DNA of 64,000 nucleotides, taken from positions 265,863 through 329,862 of the forward strand of contig UBQX01000003.1 in assembly GCA_900467685.1 (NCBI GenBank), read 5' to 3'. The position numbers were made by a program, and so were the translations under genes. Under the pieces are notes generated by a model, which was not told the DNA's origin, searched no databases, and was given only the letters and a program-made list of their open reading frames with translations. The stretch is from Hyphomicrobiales bacterium (lineage in GTDB: Bacteria; Pseudomonadota; Alphaproteobacteria; Rhizobiales; Rhizobiaceae). Of the stretch, positions 39,687 through 48,805 are shown one piece after another (the first letter of the stretch is position 1; every line of letters starts with the position of its first letter).

Positions 39687-41114
39687 ATGGCTGAAACCGG
39701 CGAACTGGAACGCGAACGCCTGTCTCATGTCAGCGAGGCGCAGGATGCCGTCGACATCTATGACGAGGACGGTCTTGTCCGGCAGGATTATCTGGCGCTG
39801 ATCGGCGAGGCGCTGGAGGCGGAAGACGTCGAGTTCCTTCGCCACAATGTCGCGCGACTGCACGAGTCCGAACTCGGTGACCTGCTGGAATCGCTCGAGG
39901 CCGAGCAGCGCCACGCGCTGGTGCGGCTTGCAGGCGATGCCTTCGACTTCACGGCTCTGACCGAGGTCGATGAGGCGATCCGTCTGGAAATCGTCGAGCA
40001 GATGCCGAATGAGCAGGTGGCGGCCGCCATCGGCGAGATGAATTCGGACGACGCCGTCTACATTCTGGAAGATCTCGACAAGGAAGACCGCGAGGAAATC
40101 CTCGCGCAGCTGCCGTTCACCGAGCGGGTGCGCCTGCGCCGGGCGCTCGACTATCCGGAAAGCTCTGCCGGCCGGCGCATGCAGACGGAATTCGTCGCCG
40201 TGCCACCCTTCTGGACCGTCGGCCAGACCATCGACTATCTGCGCGACGAGCGCGACCTGCCGGAGAGCTTCTCACAGATCTTCGTCATCGATCCGACCTT
40301 CAAGCTGCTCGGCGCAGTCGATCTCGACCGGATTCTCCGCTCGACGCGGGATCTGAAGATCGACGACATCATGCGCGAGACCAACCATCCTGTTCCGGCC
40401 GAGATGGACCAGGAAGAGGCGGCCCAGCTCTTCGAACAGTATGACCTTCTCTCCGCGGCCGTGGTGGACGAGAACGGCCGCCTCGTCGGCGTGCTCACCA
40501 TCGACGACGTTGTCGACGTGATCCAGGAAGAGGCGGAGGAAGACCTCATGCGCCTCGGCGGCGTCGGTGACGAAGAGCTGTCCGATACGGTCTTCAACAC
40601 CTCGCGCTCGCGTGTGCCGTGGCTGCTCGTCAATCTGCTGACGGCGATCTTGGCGGCCTCCGTCATTGCGCTCTTCGATGGCGTGATCGAGAAGGTGGTG
40701 GCGCTTGCCGTGCTGATGCCGATCGTGGCCGGCATGGGCGGCAACGCCGCGTCGCAGACCATGACGGTGACGGTGCGGGCGCTCGCCACCAAGGATCTCG
40801 ACATCTACAACGCCGCGCGCATCATCGGCCGCGAAGCGGGGGTCGGCATCCTCAACGGCGTGATTTTCGGCGTGCTGATCGGCGTGGTGGCCGGGCTGTG
40901 GTTCCACGATGTCAGCATCGGCGGCATTATCGCCACGGCGATGCTGATCAACATGCTCGCGGCCGCACTCGGCGGCATCCTCATTCCGCTGCTGCTCGAC
41001 CGCGTTGGCGTCGATCCCGCCGTCGCCTCGGCCGTCTTCGTGACGACGGTAACGGACGTCACCGGCTTCTTCGCGTTCCTCGGCCTGGCGTCGTGGTGGT
41101 ATGGCGTGCTCTGA
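39687..41114 (+). CDS. mgtE: MgtE-family magnesium transporter
   Basis: About 475 residues from ATG 39687, AGGAG upstream. Order: MgtE N domain (LHESELGDLLESLEAEQRHALVRL ... MNSDDAVYILEDLDKEDREEIL), two CBS domains (VGQTIDYLRDERDLPESFSQIFVID; VPAEMDQEEAAQLFEQYDLLSAAVVDENGRLVGVLTIDDV) and five membrane helices with PIVAGMGGNAASQTMTVTVRALA, the pore block. Low cytosolic Mg opens the channel through the N and CBS domains. Confidence 0.95.
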   Translation: MAETGELERERLSHVSEAQDAVDIYDEDGLVRQDYLALIGEALEAEDVEFLRHNVARLHESELGDLLESLEAEQRHALVRLAGDAFDFTALTEVDEAIRLEIVEQMPNEQVAAAIGEMNSDDAVYILEDLDKEDREEILAQLPFTERVRLRRALDYPESSAGRRMQTEFVAVPPFWTVGQTIDYLRDERDLPESFSQIFVIDPTFKLLGAVDLDRILRSTRDLKIDDIMRETNHPVPAEMDQEEAAQLFEQYDLLSAAVVDENGRLVGVLTIDDVVDVIQEEAEEDLMRLGGVGDEELSDTVFNTSRSRVPWLLVNLLTAILAASVIALFDGVIEKVVALAVLMPIVAGMGGNAASQTMTVTVRALATKDLDIYNAARIIGREAGVGILNGVIFGVLIGVVAGLWFHDVSIGGIIATAMLINMLAAALGGILIPLLLDRVGVDPAVASAVFVTTVTDVTGFFAFLGLASWWYGVL

Positions 41115-41163
41115 ACCCGTGAATCATGTTATGGAGGACTTACCAACTGGATCGAACCGCGCA

Positions 41164-41185
41164 TTGACTTTTACGTTAAGGTCAA
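41164..41185. promoter_or_regulatory. LiuR-type MerR operator
   Basis: A 22-bp dyad beginning TTGACTTTTACGTTAAG and ending GGTCAA is symmetric at all but four positions around ACGT. It lies between a TTGACT -35 and a TAGAAT -10 (41186-41191), 35 bases before the MerR gene, as expected of MerR autoregulation. Confidence 0.65.
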
Positions 41186-41220
41186 TAGAATGATCGTCAT
41201 CATTGATTGGAAAGACCGAC

Positions 41221-41607
41221 GTGGAAAAGCTCTATACCATCACCGAATTGACGCGGGAGTTCGGGATTTCGACCCGGACGCTGCGCTTTTACGAAGACGA
41301 AGGGCTGGTTCACCCCGAGCGCCGGGGCCGCACCCGTCTGTTTCGACACTCCGACCGTCACATCATCCAGAACATCCTGCGCGGGCGCAGGATCGGCTTT
41401 ACCATCGCGGAGATCCGCGAGATCATTCTCGCCTATCGCGAGCCGCCGGGAGAGCTGGGCCAGCTGAACCTGATGTTGAAGCGCGTGACCGAAAAGCGCA
41501 TCGAACTCAATCAGAAGCGCAAGGACATCGATGACACGATTGCCGAGCTGGAAATCATCGAGGAACTCGCGCTGACGCGTCTGGCGGAAATCGGCGTGGG
41601 AAGCTGA
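41221..41607 (+). CDS. MerR-family transcriptional regulator, LiuR-like
   Basis: 128 residues from GTG 41221 (EKLYTITELTREFGISTRTLRFYEDEGLVHPER). The N-terminal MerR winged helix and a C-terminal dimerisation helix (EKRIELNQKRKDIDDTIAELEIIEELALTRL) are present, without metal-binding cysteines. The protein and its operator fit LiuR, which controls branched-chain amino acid and fatty acid degradation in alphaproteobacteria. No degradation genes lie next to it, so it acts on targets elsewhere. Confidence 0.85.
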   Translation: MEKLYTITELTREFGISTRTLRFYEDEGLVHPERRGRTRLFRHSDRHIIQNILRGRRIGFTIAEIREIILAYREPPGELGQLNLMLKRVTEKRIELNQKRKDIDDTIAELEIIEELALTRLAEIGVGS

Positions 41608-41635
41608 TTGGCCTCACCGCCAAATCGGATTGAAG

Positions 41636-41675
41636 AAAGGCCGCTGGATGGATCATCCGGCGGCCTTTTATTTTG
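41636..41675 (+). terminator. Terminator of the MerR gene
   Basis: AAGGCCGC-T-GGATG / CATCC-G-GCGGCCTT stem with a short loop, then TTTTATTTT, 28 bases after the stop. Confidence 0.75.
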
Positions 41676-41694
41676 ATTATCGAAATAATTCTAC

Positions 41695-42168
41695 TCAGAG
41701 CCAGCGTCGCGTGCCGTGGCAATATCGTTCGAACTCGAAGCCGAAACGCGACAGAAGATGGAACTCTTCCGGGCGAATGGCGAGATAGGTTGTCATCGCT
41801 GCGGCCACCACGCCGCCGATCATCACCCAGGCGCTGCCTGCAACCAGGCCGATGCCGATCAGCAGCAGCGTATAGGCAAGATAGGTCGGGTTGCGGGTGA
41901 AGCGATAGGGGCCGCAGGTGACAAGGCGGCTCGCGCATTTCATCGGCATGACTGCCGTGTCGCGATCGGCCAGCGTCTTCATGGCCCAGATGTCGAGGCT
42001 GACGGCCATGGTGATGAAGGCCCAGCCGGAGATCGGTGCGAGCATCGTCAGGTGAAAGCCGGGCGGCGAGGGCATGCGCGCCTCGATTGCAAAGCCGATC
42101 ACGCAGGCGGCGATGTAAAACAGCGGAGGCCATGGAAAATTCAAGGGGCGTGACCGAAACTCGTTCAT
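41695..42168 (-). CDS. Isoprenylcysteine carboxyl methyltransferase-like membrane protein
   Basis: About 157 residues from ATG 42168. Four hydrophobic segments surround CGPYRFTRNPTYLAYTLLLIGIGL, the conserved ICMT/phospholipid methyltransferase motif that binds S-adenosylmethionine, and RPEEFHLLSRFGFEFERYCHGTRRWL, the typical EExxLxxxFG-like C-terminus (here with His/Phe changes). In bacteria such proteins methylate lipids or unknown small molecules. Downstream of the DUF1624 gene by 11 bases, likely in one operon. Confidence 0.8.
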   Translation of the reverse strand: MNEFRSRPLNFPWPPLFYIAACVIGFAIEARMPSPPGFHLTMLAPISGWAFITMAVSLDIWAMKTLADRDTAVMPMKCASRLVTCGPYRFTRNPTYLAYTLLLIGIGLVAGSAWVMIGGVVAAAMTTYLAIRPEEFHLLSRFGFEFERYCHGTRRWL

Positions 42169-42179
42169 GATCCTGTTGC

Positions 42180-43196
42180 CTATTCCTGTCCCTGCGCAGT
42201 CCTTGTGCACTGGCGGCTCATGCCAAGTACACGCGCATCATTGTTGACGTCGAGTTCGCCTCGTTCCAGTACGTCGAACAGGTTCTGGCTTTTCAGCTCA
42301 GTCAGAGTGCAGCCGCAGAACGAACTACAAAAGGACTCGGACTGTTGTGCTGCACAGGCCGCCTTACAACTCTGCATATAGGACAAAGCTGGATCGGGGC
42401 TGGCTGCCGGGAACACTTGTGCGATGCACCAGACTATAGCGATCAAGATCGGTTGGTGCAGCAGGTAGAAGGCAAGACTGTGGCGGCCAACTGTGGATAA
42501 CCACGAAAAGAGGTGGAATTTTTGGGCCCTGTCCCCGGCCAGGACTCCGATGAGTCGATACTTTATCAATAGTTGTGCGGCGCTGATGCCTATCAGGAAT
42601 GGACCCAGCCACGGGAGAATCGGTACGTAGTCGTTCGACCGGCGCACGCTTTCCGACAAGCCCACCCAATAGAGCGCCGGCACGTTGAACATTTCGCTAT
42701 GCAGCCAGATGGGTGCGGCGATGGCGGCGGCGGCGACCGCCAGGTTCACCAGCGGCGGTGCGCGCAGGAAAAGAAGGCCGATAAGGCTTGCCGCGGCGAT
42801 ATTGTGCAGGATGCCGAAATAGATGAATTCGTCGCGCATGGCGAAGAACGTGGCGACCGTGACCACGAGCGCTGCCACCGCGATCTTGGCAAGGCGCTTC
42901 CAGAAGGAAGGCCAGCGAATGCCGCGGCCATGCGCAAGATAGAGGCTGAAGCCGGCGAGGAACAGGAAGCTCGAAGCAATCGACCGCGCATAGATCTTCA
43001 GCGGCAGGCTGCTGGCTGTGCCGCGCGCCAGATAGTGGAAGAATTCCAGATCCCAGGTCAGATGGTAGGTGGCCATGGTGATGAGAGCCACGCCGCGCAG
43101 CGCATCCATCCAGTGAAGCCGACCGATGGATTGCTCGACCGTGTTTTCCTGGTTCATCAACTTGCTTTCATCTGTTCGGGCATCTGTTTCGGGCAT
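42180..43196 (-). CDS. DUF1624/heparan-alpha-glucosaminide N-acetyltransferase-like membrane protein
   Basis: About 338 residues from ATG 43196 (GAGG eight bases upstream; ATG 43157 also possible). RLHWMDALRGVALITMATYHLTWDLEFF is the DUF1624 opening block; eight or more transmembrane helices follow, with GRHSLAFYLLHQPILIAI near the end. These are acyl- or acetyltransferases of the membrane. The last 65 residues are soluble and hold six cysteines in a short space (SCKAACAAQQSESFCSSFCGC), an odd, possibly metal-binding or disulfide-rich tail. Confidence 0.8.
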   Translation of the reverse strand: MPETDARTDESKLMNQENTVEQSIGRLHWMDALRGVALITMATYHLTWDLEFFHYLARGTASSLPLKIYARSIASSFLFLAGFSLYLAHGRGIRWPSFWKRLAKIAVAALVVTVATFFAMRDEFIYFGILHNIAAASLIGLLFLRAPPLVNLAVAAAAIAAPIWLHSEMFNVPALYWVGLSESVRRSNDYVPILPWLGPFLIGISAAQLLIKYRLIGVLAGDRAQKFHLFSWLSTVGRHSLAFYLLHQPILIAIVWCIAQVFPAASPDPALSYMQSCKAACAAQQSESFCSSFCGCTLTELKSQNLFDVLERGELDVNNDARVLGMSRQCTRTAQGQE

Positions 43197-43324
43197 CTGC
43201 CTCAAGGTCGATGTCGCATGGCCCGCAGACCCGCCTTTTTTGCGGCAGGTTCACAACAAAGCGGCGCGTGCCTCGGAGAAAAACTGCCGGCGCACGAGCA
43301 CGCCGATGACGAAGACCGTCAGCG

Positions 43325-43927
43325 CTATGAGGAGCAACGGGCTAGGAACCAGCCGATATAGCCGATCGACAGGAAGATGCCGCGCAGACCGGCATTGAAA
43401 TGCTTGCCCGCCAGGATATTCAGTTCGATCACGCGCTCGACCGTGCGCTCCGTGGCATTCGCTTCATCATGGGTGTGTTTCGGCATCGGCAATGAGCCGA
43501 AGAGGATCGTGCAATAGTTGAAAAGCCGATAGGCCCAGCCGAATTTGAAGAAGGAATAGGCGAAGATGGCGGCGAGACCGACCACCTTGAACTCGAAGCC
43601 TTCTTGTCCGGTCCTGAAGAATTCTGGCAAGGTGGCGTAGATCGAGCCGACGCTGTCCGAGGCGCCGAGAAGCGGGAAGCAGCTGCCGAGGGCAAACATG
43701 GAGGCCGAGGCGAAGAAGGCCGTGCCGTTCTGCAAGCCGGCCATGATCTGGGTGTCGATCATCTTCAGGTCGCGCGTCAACGAATTCCGCAGCCATGCGC
43801 GCCGGTAATTGTTGACCAGATGGGTCAACGCCGGGCGCGCAATCTTCGGCCGCCCGCTGGTGAGCCAGGAAAAGCCCCACCAGAGAATGAGGAAGATGCT
43901 AAGCGCGAAATAGTCGAGTGAGGTCAT
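43325..43927 (-). CDS. DUF599 membrane protein with a probable C-terminal frameshift
   Basis: About 200 residues from ATG 43927 (MTSLDYFALSIFLILWWG). WLTSGRPKIARPALTHLVNNYRRAWL, NGTAFFASASMFALGS and WAYRLFNYCTILFGSLP are the DUF599 blocks, with three membrane segments. The frame ends at SIGYIGWFLARCSS, but the next frame continues from the same point as SPLLLIALTVFVIGVLVRR...FFSEARAALL, stopping at 43251. That is the missing fourth helix of the family. One lost base in the GG at 43345-43346 explains it; the gene is either a fresh pseudogene or a sequencing slip. Confidence 0.75.
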   Translation of the reverse strand: MTSLDYFALSIFLILWWGFSWLTSGRPKIARPALTHLVNNYRRAWLRNSLTRDLKMIDTQIMAGLQNGTAFFASASMFALGSCFPLLGASDSVGSIYATLPEFFRTGQEGFEFKVVGLAAIFAYSFFKFGWAYRLFNYCTILFGSLPMPKHTHDEANATERTVERVIELNILAGKHFNAGLRGIFLSIGYIGWFLARCSS

Positions 43928-44125
43928 GCCGTTTTCTGCCACGATTTCGGCTCCGGCGGAAGCGCGGGGGCTGTGGACAACGGAGGTTCTCTCCACGCCT
44001 CCCACATCGGTCTGCGGCGGGAGTGCGTGTCGCGAAATCGTCATCGCATGCCGATGGGTGGCTTACGAACGCCTCTTTGGCGGATAAGATAAGAGGATTG
44101 AATCTCAAGCAGCCGGGCGTATTCC

Positions 44126-45526
44126 ATGTTTCTTTCCGTCTTCGACGTCTTCAAGATCGGCATCGGTCCGTCCAGCTCGCATACGATGGGGCCGATGTCG
44201 GCTGCAGCCCGGTTCCTGGAGCTTATCCTTTCCGACGACTGGCCGCGCCCGCAGGGCGCCCATGTCTCCTCGCTCAAGGTCAGCCTGCATGGATCGCTTG
44301 CCCATACCGGCATCGGACATGGAACGGGCAGGGCGGTCATCCTGGGTCTCGCCGGCGAACTGCCGAACAAGGTCGATCCGGACCATATGGATGCGATCAT
44401 CGAGACGGTCGAAAAGAACCGCAGCGTGACGCCGCCCGGCCATCCGACCTATCATTTCAATCCGGCCGAAGATCTGGTCTTCGACAAGAAGCAGCCGCTC
44501 TCCGGTCACGCCAATGGCATGCGGATTTCCGCGTTCGATCATGACGGGCGACTGCTGCTCACGCAGGTCTACTACTCGATTGGCGGCGGCTTCGTCGTCA
44601 CGGACACCGAGCTCGAGACAATGCGTCGGGAGAAGGACAAGAAGCCTGCCGCCAACGTGCCGTTTCCTTTTGCCTCCGCCAAGCAAATGCTTGAAATGGC
44701 GGCACGATCCGGCCTGACGATCGCGCAGATGAAGCGGGCGAACGAAGAGGCCGTCATGAGCCGTTCGGCGCTCGATGAAGGCCTTGATGCCATCTGGCAG
44801 GCCATGGATTCCTGTATCGAGCGTGGCTTGCGCGGCGAGGGCATCATGCCCGGCGGGCTCAAGGTGCGCCGCCGTGCGCGCGGCATCCACGACAAACTGC
44901 ACGAGGAATGGCGTTCCAACCGCCCCAATCCGCTTTTCGCCAATGACTGGCTCAGCGTCTACGCGATGGCGGTCAACGAGGAGAATGCGGCGGGCGGCCG
45001 CGTCGTCACCGCGCCCACCAACGGGGCTGCGGGCGTGATCCCGGCTACGGTGCGCTATTACAAGCAGTTCCACGCCGATGCCGATCGCGACGGCATTCAC
45101 GACTTCCTCCTCACGGCTGCGGCCGTCGGCGGCATCATCAAGCACAATGCCTCGATTTCCGGCGCGGAAGTCGGCTGTCAGGGCGAGGTCGGTTCGGCCG
45201 CCGCAATGGCCGCCGCCGGCATGGCCGCCGTCATGGGCGGTTCGCCCGAGCAGATAGAGAACGCAGCCGAAATCGCGCTGGAGCATCATCTCGGCATGAC
45301 GTGCGACCCGGTCGGTGGCCTCGTGCAGGTGCCCTGCATCGAGCGCAATGCGCTGGGTGCCGTCAAGGCGGTCACGGCGGCATCGCTTGCCGTCAAGGGC
45401 GACGGGCAGCATTTCGTGCCGCTCGATGCCTGTATCGAGACGATGCGCCAGACAGGCAACGACATGAGCGAGAAGTACAAGGAAACGTCGACTGGCGGCC
45501 TTGCCGTCAACGTCGTCGAGTGCTGA
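44126..45526 (+). CDS. sdaA: L-serine ammonia-lyase (single-chain, iron-sulfur)
   Basis: 466 residues. It converts L-serine to pyruvate and ammonia using a 4Fe-4S cluster. [25 protein letters not shown] opens the beta domain; the alpha domain has [35 protein letters not shown] and [18 protein letters not shown], giving the three cysteine ligands. The C-terminal [15 protein letters not shown] ends in Cys, the tail cysteine that plugs the cluster in the resting enzyme. Monocistronic or with DUF1489 57 bases downstream. Confidence 0.97.
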   Translation: MFLSVFDVFKIGIGPSSSHTMGPMSAAARFLELILSDDWPRPQGAHVSSLKVSLHGSLAHTGIGHGTGRAVILGLAGELPNKVDPDHMDAIIETVEKNRSVTPPGHPTYHFNPAEDLVFDKKQPLSGHANGMRISAFDHDGRLLLTQVYYSIGGGFVVTDTELETMRREKDKKPAANVPFPFASAKQMLEMAARSGLTIAQMKRANEEAVMSRSALDEGLDAIWQAMDSCIERGLRGEGIMPGGLKVRRRARGIHDKLHEEWRSNRPNPLFANDWLSVYAMAVNEENAAGGRVVTAPTNGAAGVIPATVRYYKQFHADADRDGIHDFLLTAAAVGGIIKHNASISGAEVGCQGEVGSAAAMAAAGMAAVMGGSPEQIENAAEIALEHHLGMTCDPVGGLVQVPCIERNALGAVKAVTAASLAVKGDGQHFVPLDACIETMRQTGNDMSEKYKETSTGGLAVNVVEC

Positions 45527-45583
45527 TTTCGCCTCCTATTTCCGGTCTTGACGTAATGGCCCGAAAGGCGTTCAAAGGCGCCC

Positions 45584-46021
45584 ATGACACTTCACATCAT
45601 AAAGCTTTGCGTCGGCGCGGATTCGATTGACGATCTGCGCGAATGGGTGACCGAGCGGTCGCTTCTGGCGATTGCCGCCGGGATGGAACCCCATTCCAGC
45701 CATGTGACCCGCATGTTTCCCAAGCGTCGCGACGAGATCATTGATGGCGGCTCGCTTTATTGGGTGATCAAGGGACAGGTGAAGGCGCGTCAGCCGATCC
45801 TCGATATTCGCGAGGTCGTCGGTGGCGACGGGATCACCCGCGCCGAGCTCGTCCTCGGTCCGGAAGTCGTCGAGACCGTCATGCAGCCCAAGCGTCCGTT
45901 CCAGGGCTGGCGGTATCTGGAGGCCAAGGACGCGCCCAAGGATCTCGGAAGCGCGGGCACGGGGCTGGACGAGATGCCCGAACACATGAAGCGTGAGCTT
46001 TCTGCACTCGGCCTGCTCTGA
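45584..46021 (+). CDS. DUF1489 family protein
   Basis: 145 residues. The sequence MTLHIIKLCVGADSIDDLREW ... HVTRMFPKRRDEIIDGGSLYWVIKGQVKARQPILDI ... RPFQGWRYLEAKDAPKDLG is the full DUF1489 domain found across alphaproteobacteria. Function unknown. It follows sdaA on the same strand. Confidence 0.88.
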   Translation: MTLHIIKLCVGADSIDDLREWVTERSLLAIAAGMEPHSSHVTRMFPKRRDEIIDGGSLYWVIKGQVKARQPILDIREVVGGDGITRAELVLGPEVVETVMQPKRPFQGWRYLEAKDAPKDLGSAGTGLDEMPEHMKRELSALGLL

Positions 46022-46121
46022 GGCCGCAGATTCAAGCCTTCGCGGTCTTGCAGCGCCTGGGGCGTGCACACACATAGGCTTGGTCTTCCTCTGATTTCCT
46101 CCCGCAATCCCGGAGTTATCC

Positions 46122-47234
46122 ATGGCTTCCACGACGCTGTTTTCGCCGCTGAAGGTTGGTCCGCTTGAGCTGAGGAATCGGATCGTCATCGCGCCGATGT
46201 GCCAATATTCGGCCGAAAACGGCCAAATGACCGACTGGCACCTGATCCATTTGGGGCAACTGGCGCTCTCGGGTGCTGCCGTGCTGACCATCGAGGCAAC
46301 TGCCGTCACCCCTGAGGGGAGGATCACCTATGGCGACGTCGGCCTCTATTCCGACGACTGCGAAAAGGCCATGCAACGGGTGCTGAATGGCATTCGCAAG
46401 TGGTCTGCAATGCCAATTGCCATCCAGCTGGCGCATGCGGGACGCAAGGCGTCTTCCGAGGTTCCGTGGAAAGGTGGGCACCAGATTGCGCCCGACGCAC
46501 CAAACGGCTGGAAGACAGTTGCTCCTAGCGCAGTAGCGTTTCGCGAGGCTTACGATGCACCCGCGGCTCTCGATCATGCGGGGCTGAAGCGGATTCGCGA
46601 TGCCTTTGCGGATGCGGCCAGGCGGGCCGATCGGCTTGGCATCGATGCTGTGCAGATCCACGCAGCGCATGGCTATCTGCTCCACGAGTTCCTGTCGCCG
46701 CTGTCGAACCTGCGGACGGACGAGTATGGCGGCAGCCTTGAGAACCGCATGCGTTTCCCGCTCGAGGTTTTTGAGGCCGTGCGCGCTGTATGGCCGACGA
46801 GCAAGCCGCTGACGGTCCGTGTTTCGGGCACGGACTGGAAGGAGGGCGGCTGGGACGCGGAATCGACCGTGGCCTTTGCCAAGGCGTTGGAAGCACGCGG
46901 TGCCGATGCCATTCACGTTTCCAGCGGCGGTCTGGTCTCCGACGCCAAGATGAGCATCGGTCCGGGATACCAGGTGCCATTTGCCCGCGCCGTCAAGCAG
47001 GCGGTCAAGATCCCGGTCGTTGCGGTCGGATTGATCACCGAGTTCGAGCAGGCCGAGGAAATCCTCAAGGCCGGTGACGCGGACCTGATCGCGCTTGCCC
47101 GCGGCATGCTCTACAATCCGCGCTGGCCTTGGCACGCGGCAGCCCATTTCGGCGAAACGGTGGATGCGCCGTCGCAATATCTGATGAGCAAGCCGCATGG
47201 CGTGAAGACGCTGTTCACGCCGCCGGCGGAGTAA
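46122..47234 (+). CDS. Old Yellow Enzyme-family NADH:flavin oxidoreductase (YqjM type)
   Basis: 370 residues. A TIM barrel with FMN: RIVIAPMCQYSAENGQMTDWHLIHLG (YqjM-type Cys near FMN), IQLAHAGRKAS, IHAAHGYLLHEFLSPLSNLRTDEYGGSLENR (catalytic His pair and Tyr region) and VAVGLITEFEQAEEIL ... DLIALARGMLYNPRWPW. It reduces activated C=C bonds of enals, enones or nitro compounds, usually for detoxification. The adjacent MarR gene is convergent. Confidence 0.93.
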   Translation: MASTTLFSPLKVGPLELRNRIVIAPMCQYSAENGQMTDWHLIHLGQLALSGAAVLTIEATAVTPEGRITYGDVGLYSDDCEKAMQRVLNGIRKWSAMPIAIQLAHAGRKASSEVPWKGGHQIAPDAPNGWKTVAPSAVAFREAYDAPAALDHAGLKRIRDAFADAARRADRLGIDAVQIHAAHGYLLHEFLSPLSNLRTDEYGGSLENRMRFPLEVFEAVRAVWPTSKPLTVRVSGTDWKEGGWDAESTVAFAKALEARGADAIHVSSGGLVSDAKMSIGPGYQVPFARAVKQAVKIPVVAVGLITEFEQAEEILKAGDADLIALARGMLYNPRWPWHAAAHFGETVDAPSQYLMSKPHGVKTLFTPPAE

Positions 47235-47243
47235 TGTCCGGGA

Positions 47244-47705
47244 TCAGCGACCGTCGCGCCGCAGAACCGTGGCGGTCATCCGCTCCATGACATCGGCGAC
47301 CGACATGCATTCCTCCAGCGTGGAGCTCTCCATCATGCCGTCGATCACCTTGATCTGGATCTGCATGGCCTTTTCGGTCAGCGCCCGGCCGTCCTCTGTC
47401 AGATAGAGCCTGAGCACGCGGCGGTCGTTCTCGTCGCCCTGGCGTGAAATCAGGCCGCGCTTTTCCATTTGCGGCAGCAGCATCGACATGTTCGACCGGC
47501 CCACCAGCAGCTTGCGGGCGAGATCCTGCTGCGTCAGCCCCTCGAAGCGGTAGAGATTGACGAGGATGTCCAGATGCGGCGGCTTGATGTCGAGGCTCGC
47601 TATCTCGCGGCCCAGCGCCTGGTTCATGACCTGACAGGCGCGGGCGACGGCAATCCAGCTCTTGAAACGGGGATGGTCCCACGGAAATTGGCGCGTCTCG
47701 TTCAT
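47244..47705 (-). CDS. MarR-family transcriptional regulator
   Basis: 153 residues. The winged helix reads LVNLYRFEGLTQQDLARKLLVGRSNMSMLLPQMEKRGLISRQGDENDRRVLRLYLTEDGRAL, with the wing DENDRR, and flanking dimerisation helices. It is divergent from a hydrolase gene across a double operator (47775-47828), so it very likely represses both. Confidence 0.92.
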   Translation of the reverse strand: MNETRQFPWDHPRFKSWIAVARACQVMNQALGREIASLDIKPPHLDILVNLYRFEGLTQQDLARKLLVGRSNMSMLLPQMEKRGLISRQGDENDRRVLRLYLTEDGRALTEKAMQIQIKVIDGMMESSTLEECMSVADVMERMTATVLRRDGR

Positions 47706-47774
47706 GAATGCCCTTGTCTGTTCTCAATGGCATATCATCGCATTCTCAACCGTTTTCGTCACCATGCCCGGCGC

Positions 47775-47828
47775 ATTTTGTTCAATCTTGTGCAATGCAT
47801 GACAACAATGTACAAGGTTGAACAAAAT
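47775..47828. promoter_or_regulatory. Double MarR operator in a 54-bp imperfect palindrome
   Basis: Two 23-bp arms (47775-47797 and 47806-47828) are complementary at 20 positions around an 8-base spacer. Each arm contains its own palindrome of the form TTG-N2-CAA-N2-TTG-N2-CAA: TTGTTCAATCTTGTGCAA at 47779-47796 and ATGTACAAGGTTGAACAA at 47808-47825. It lies between the divergent MarR and hydrolase genes. Confidence 0.7.
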
Positions 47829-47844
47829 TCCAATGGAGAGAGAC

Positions 47845-48723
47845 ATGGATGCGGGCAGGCTGAAGATGATGGGGCGGGGGATCAATCTCGTCGGGCTGGT
47901 GTCGCCGCGCGCCGCCGGACGACTGGCCTTCTCGATGTTTGCGCGCACCCGCAACCCGGAGCCGCAGACGGACAAGGAACGGGCGCTGTTTGCCGAATCG
48001 GCGCCGCGCATGGCCGAGGCCCGGCGCGAGACGGTGGAAGTTGCCGGGCGACCTGTGGCGGTGCATGTGTTTCCGCCCGTCGGGCCTGGCAATGGCCGGC
48101 GTGTCATGTTCACGCATGGCTGGGGCTCCCGTATTGCGCTGACACAGGGGCTTGTCACCGGGCTTAGGGAGGCGGGCTTCGCGGTCTATGCCGTCGATCT
48201 GCCCGGCCATGGCAGCAGCCCCGGAACGTCGCTGCATGCCGGGATCGCCATTGCGACACTGGCTTCCGTCTGGCATCGCTGCGGAGCCTTTGATGCCATG
48301 ATCGGCCATTCCTTCGGCGGGTTCATGACGGTGCTGGCGGCGCACGGCGCGCTCGATGGCAAGCCGCTTTCGCCGCCGCGCATTGTCCTCATTGCCGCCC
48401 CGGCCGATGTCCGGCGTGTGCTGCGCTATTTCTCTAGGGGGCTCGGCCTGCATGACCGCGTCGCCACGGCGCTGACCGCAGAGCTGGAACGGGCGACCGG
48501 GCGTCCCGCCGAAGCGTCCTTCGCGCCGGGATATCTCGCGGCAAGTGGTGTTCCGACCCTGGTCCTGCATGCGCAGGAGGACAAGGAAGTGGGCGCCGAT
48601 GCTGCCCGCGCCTATGCCGAGGCGGGGCCGAACGTCACGCTCACCTGGCTCGACGGTCTTGGACACCGCCGCATCGTCAATTCACCGGAAGCGATCGAAG
48701 CCATCACGAAATTTCTCGGGTGA
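47845..48723 (+). CDS. Alpha/beta hydrolase
   Basis: 292 residues; ATG 47845 chosen for the GGAGAG site ten bases upstream. FTHGWGSRIALTQGL is the oxyanion-hole region (HGW), GHSFGGFMTVLAAHG the nucleophile elbow (Ser), ASGVPTLVLHAQEDKEVGADAAR the acid region (Asp) and LDGLGHRRIV the catalytic His. Probably an esterase or lipase-like enzyme for a compound sensed by the divergent MarR protein. Confidence 0.88.
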   Translation: MDAGRLKMMGRGINLVGLVSPRAAGRLAFSMFARTRNPEPQTDKERALFAESAPRMAEARRETVEVAGRPVAVHVFPPVGPGNGRRVMFTHGWGSRIALTQGLVTGLREAGFAVYAVDLPGHGSSPGTSLHAGIAIATLASVWHRCGAFDAMIGHSFGGFMTVLAAHGALDGKPLSPPRIVLIAAPADVRRVLRYFSRGLGLHDRVATALTAELERATGRPAEASFAPGYLAASGVPTLVLHAQEDKEVGADAARAYAEAGPNVTLTWLDGLGHRRIVNSPEAIEAITKFLG

Positions 48724-48805
48724 GCGGGGCTTTTGTCATGCATAATTCATATTGAGCGGCAGCGGCTGTGTTAGCGTCCGCTTCTTTTCTGAGAGGAGGT
48801 ATGAC

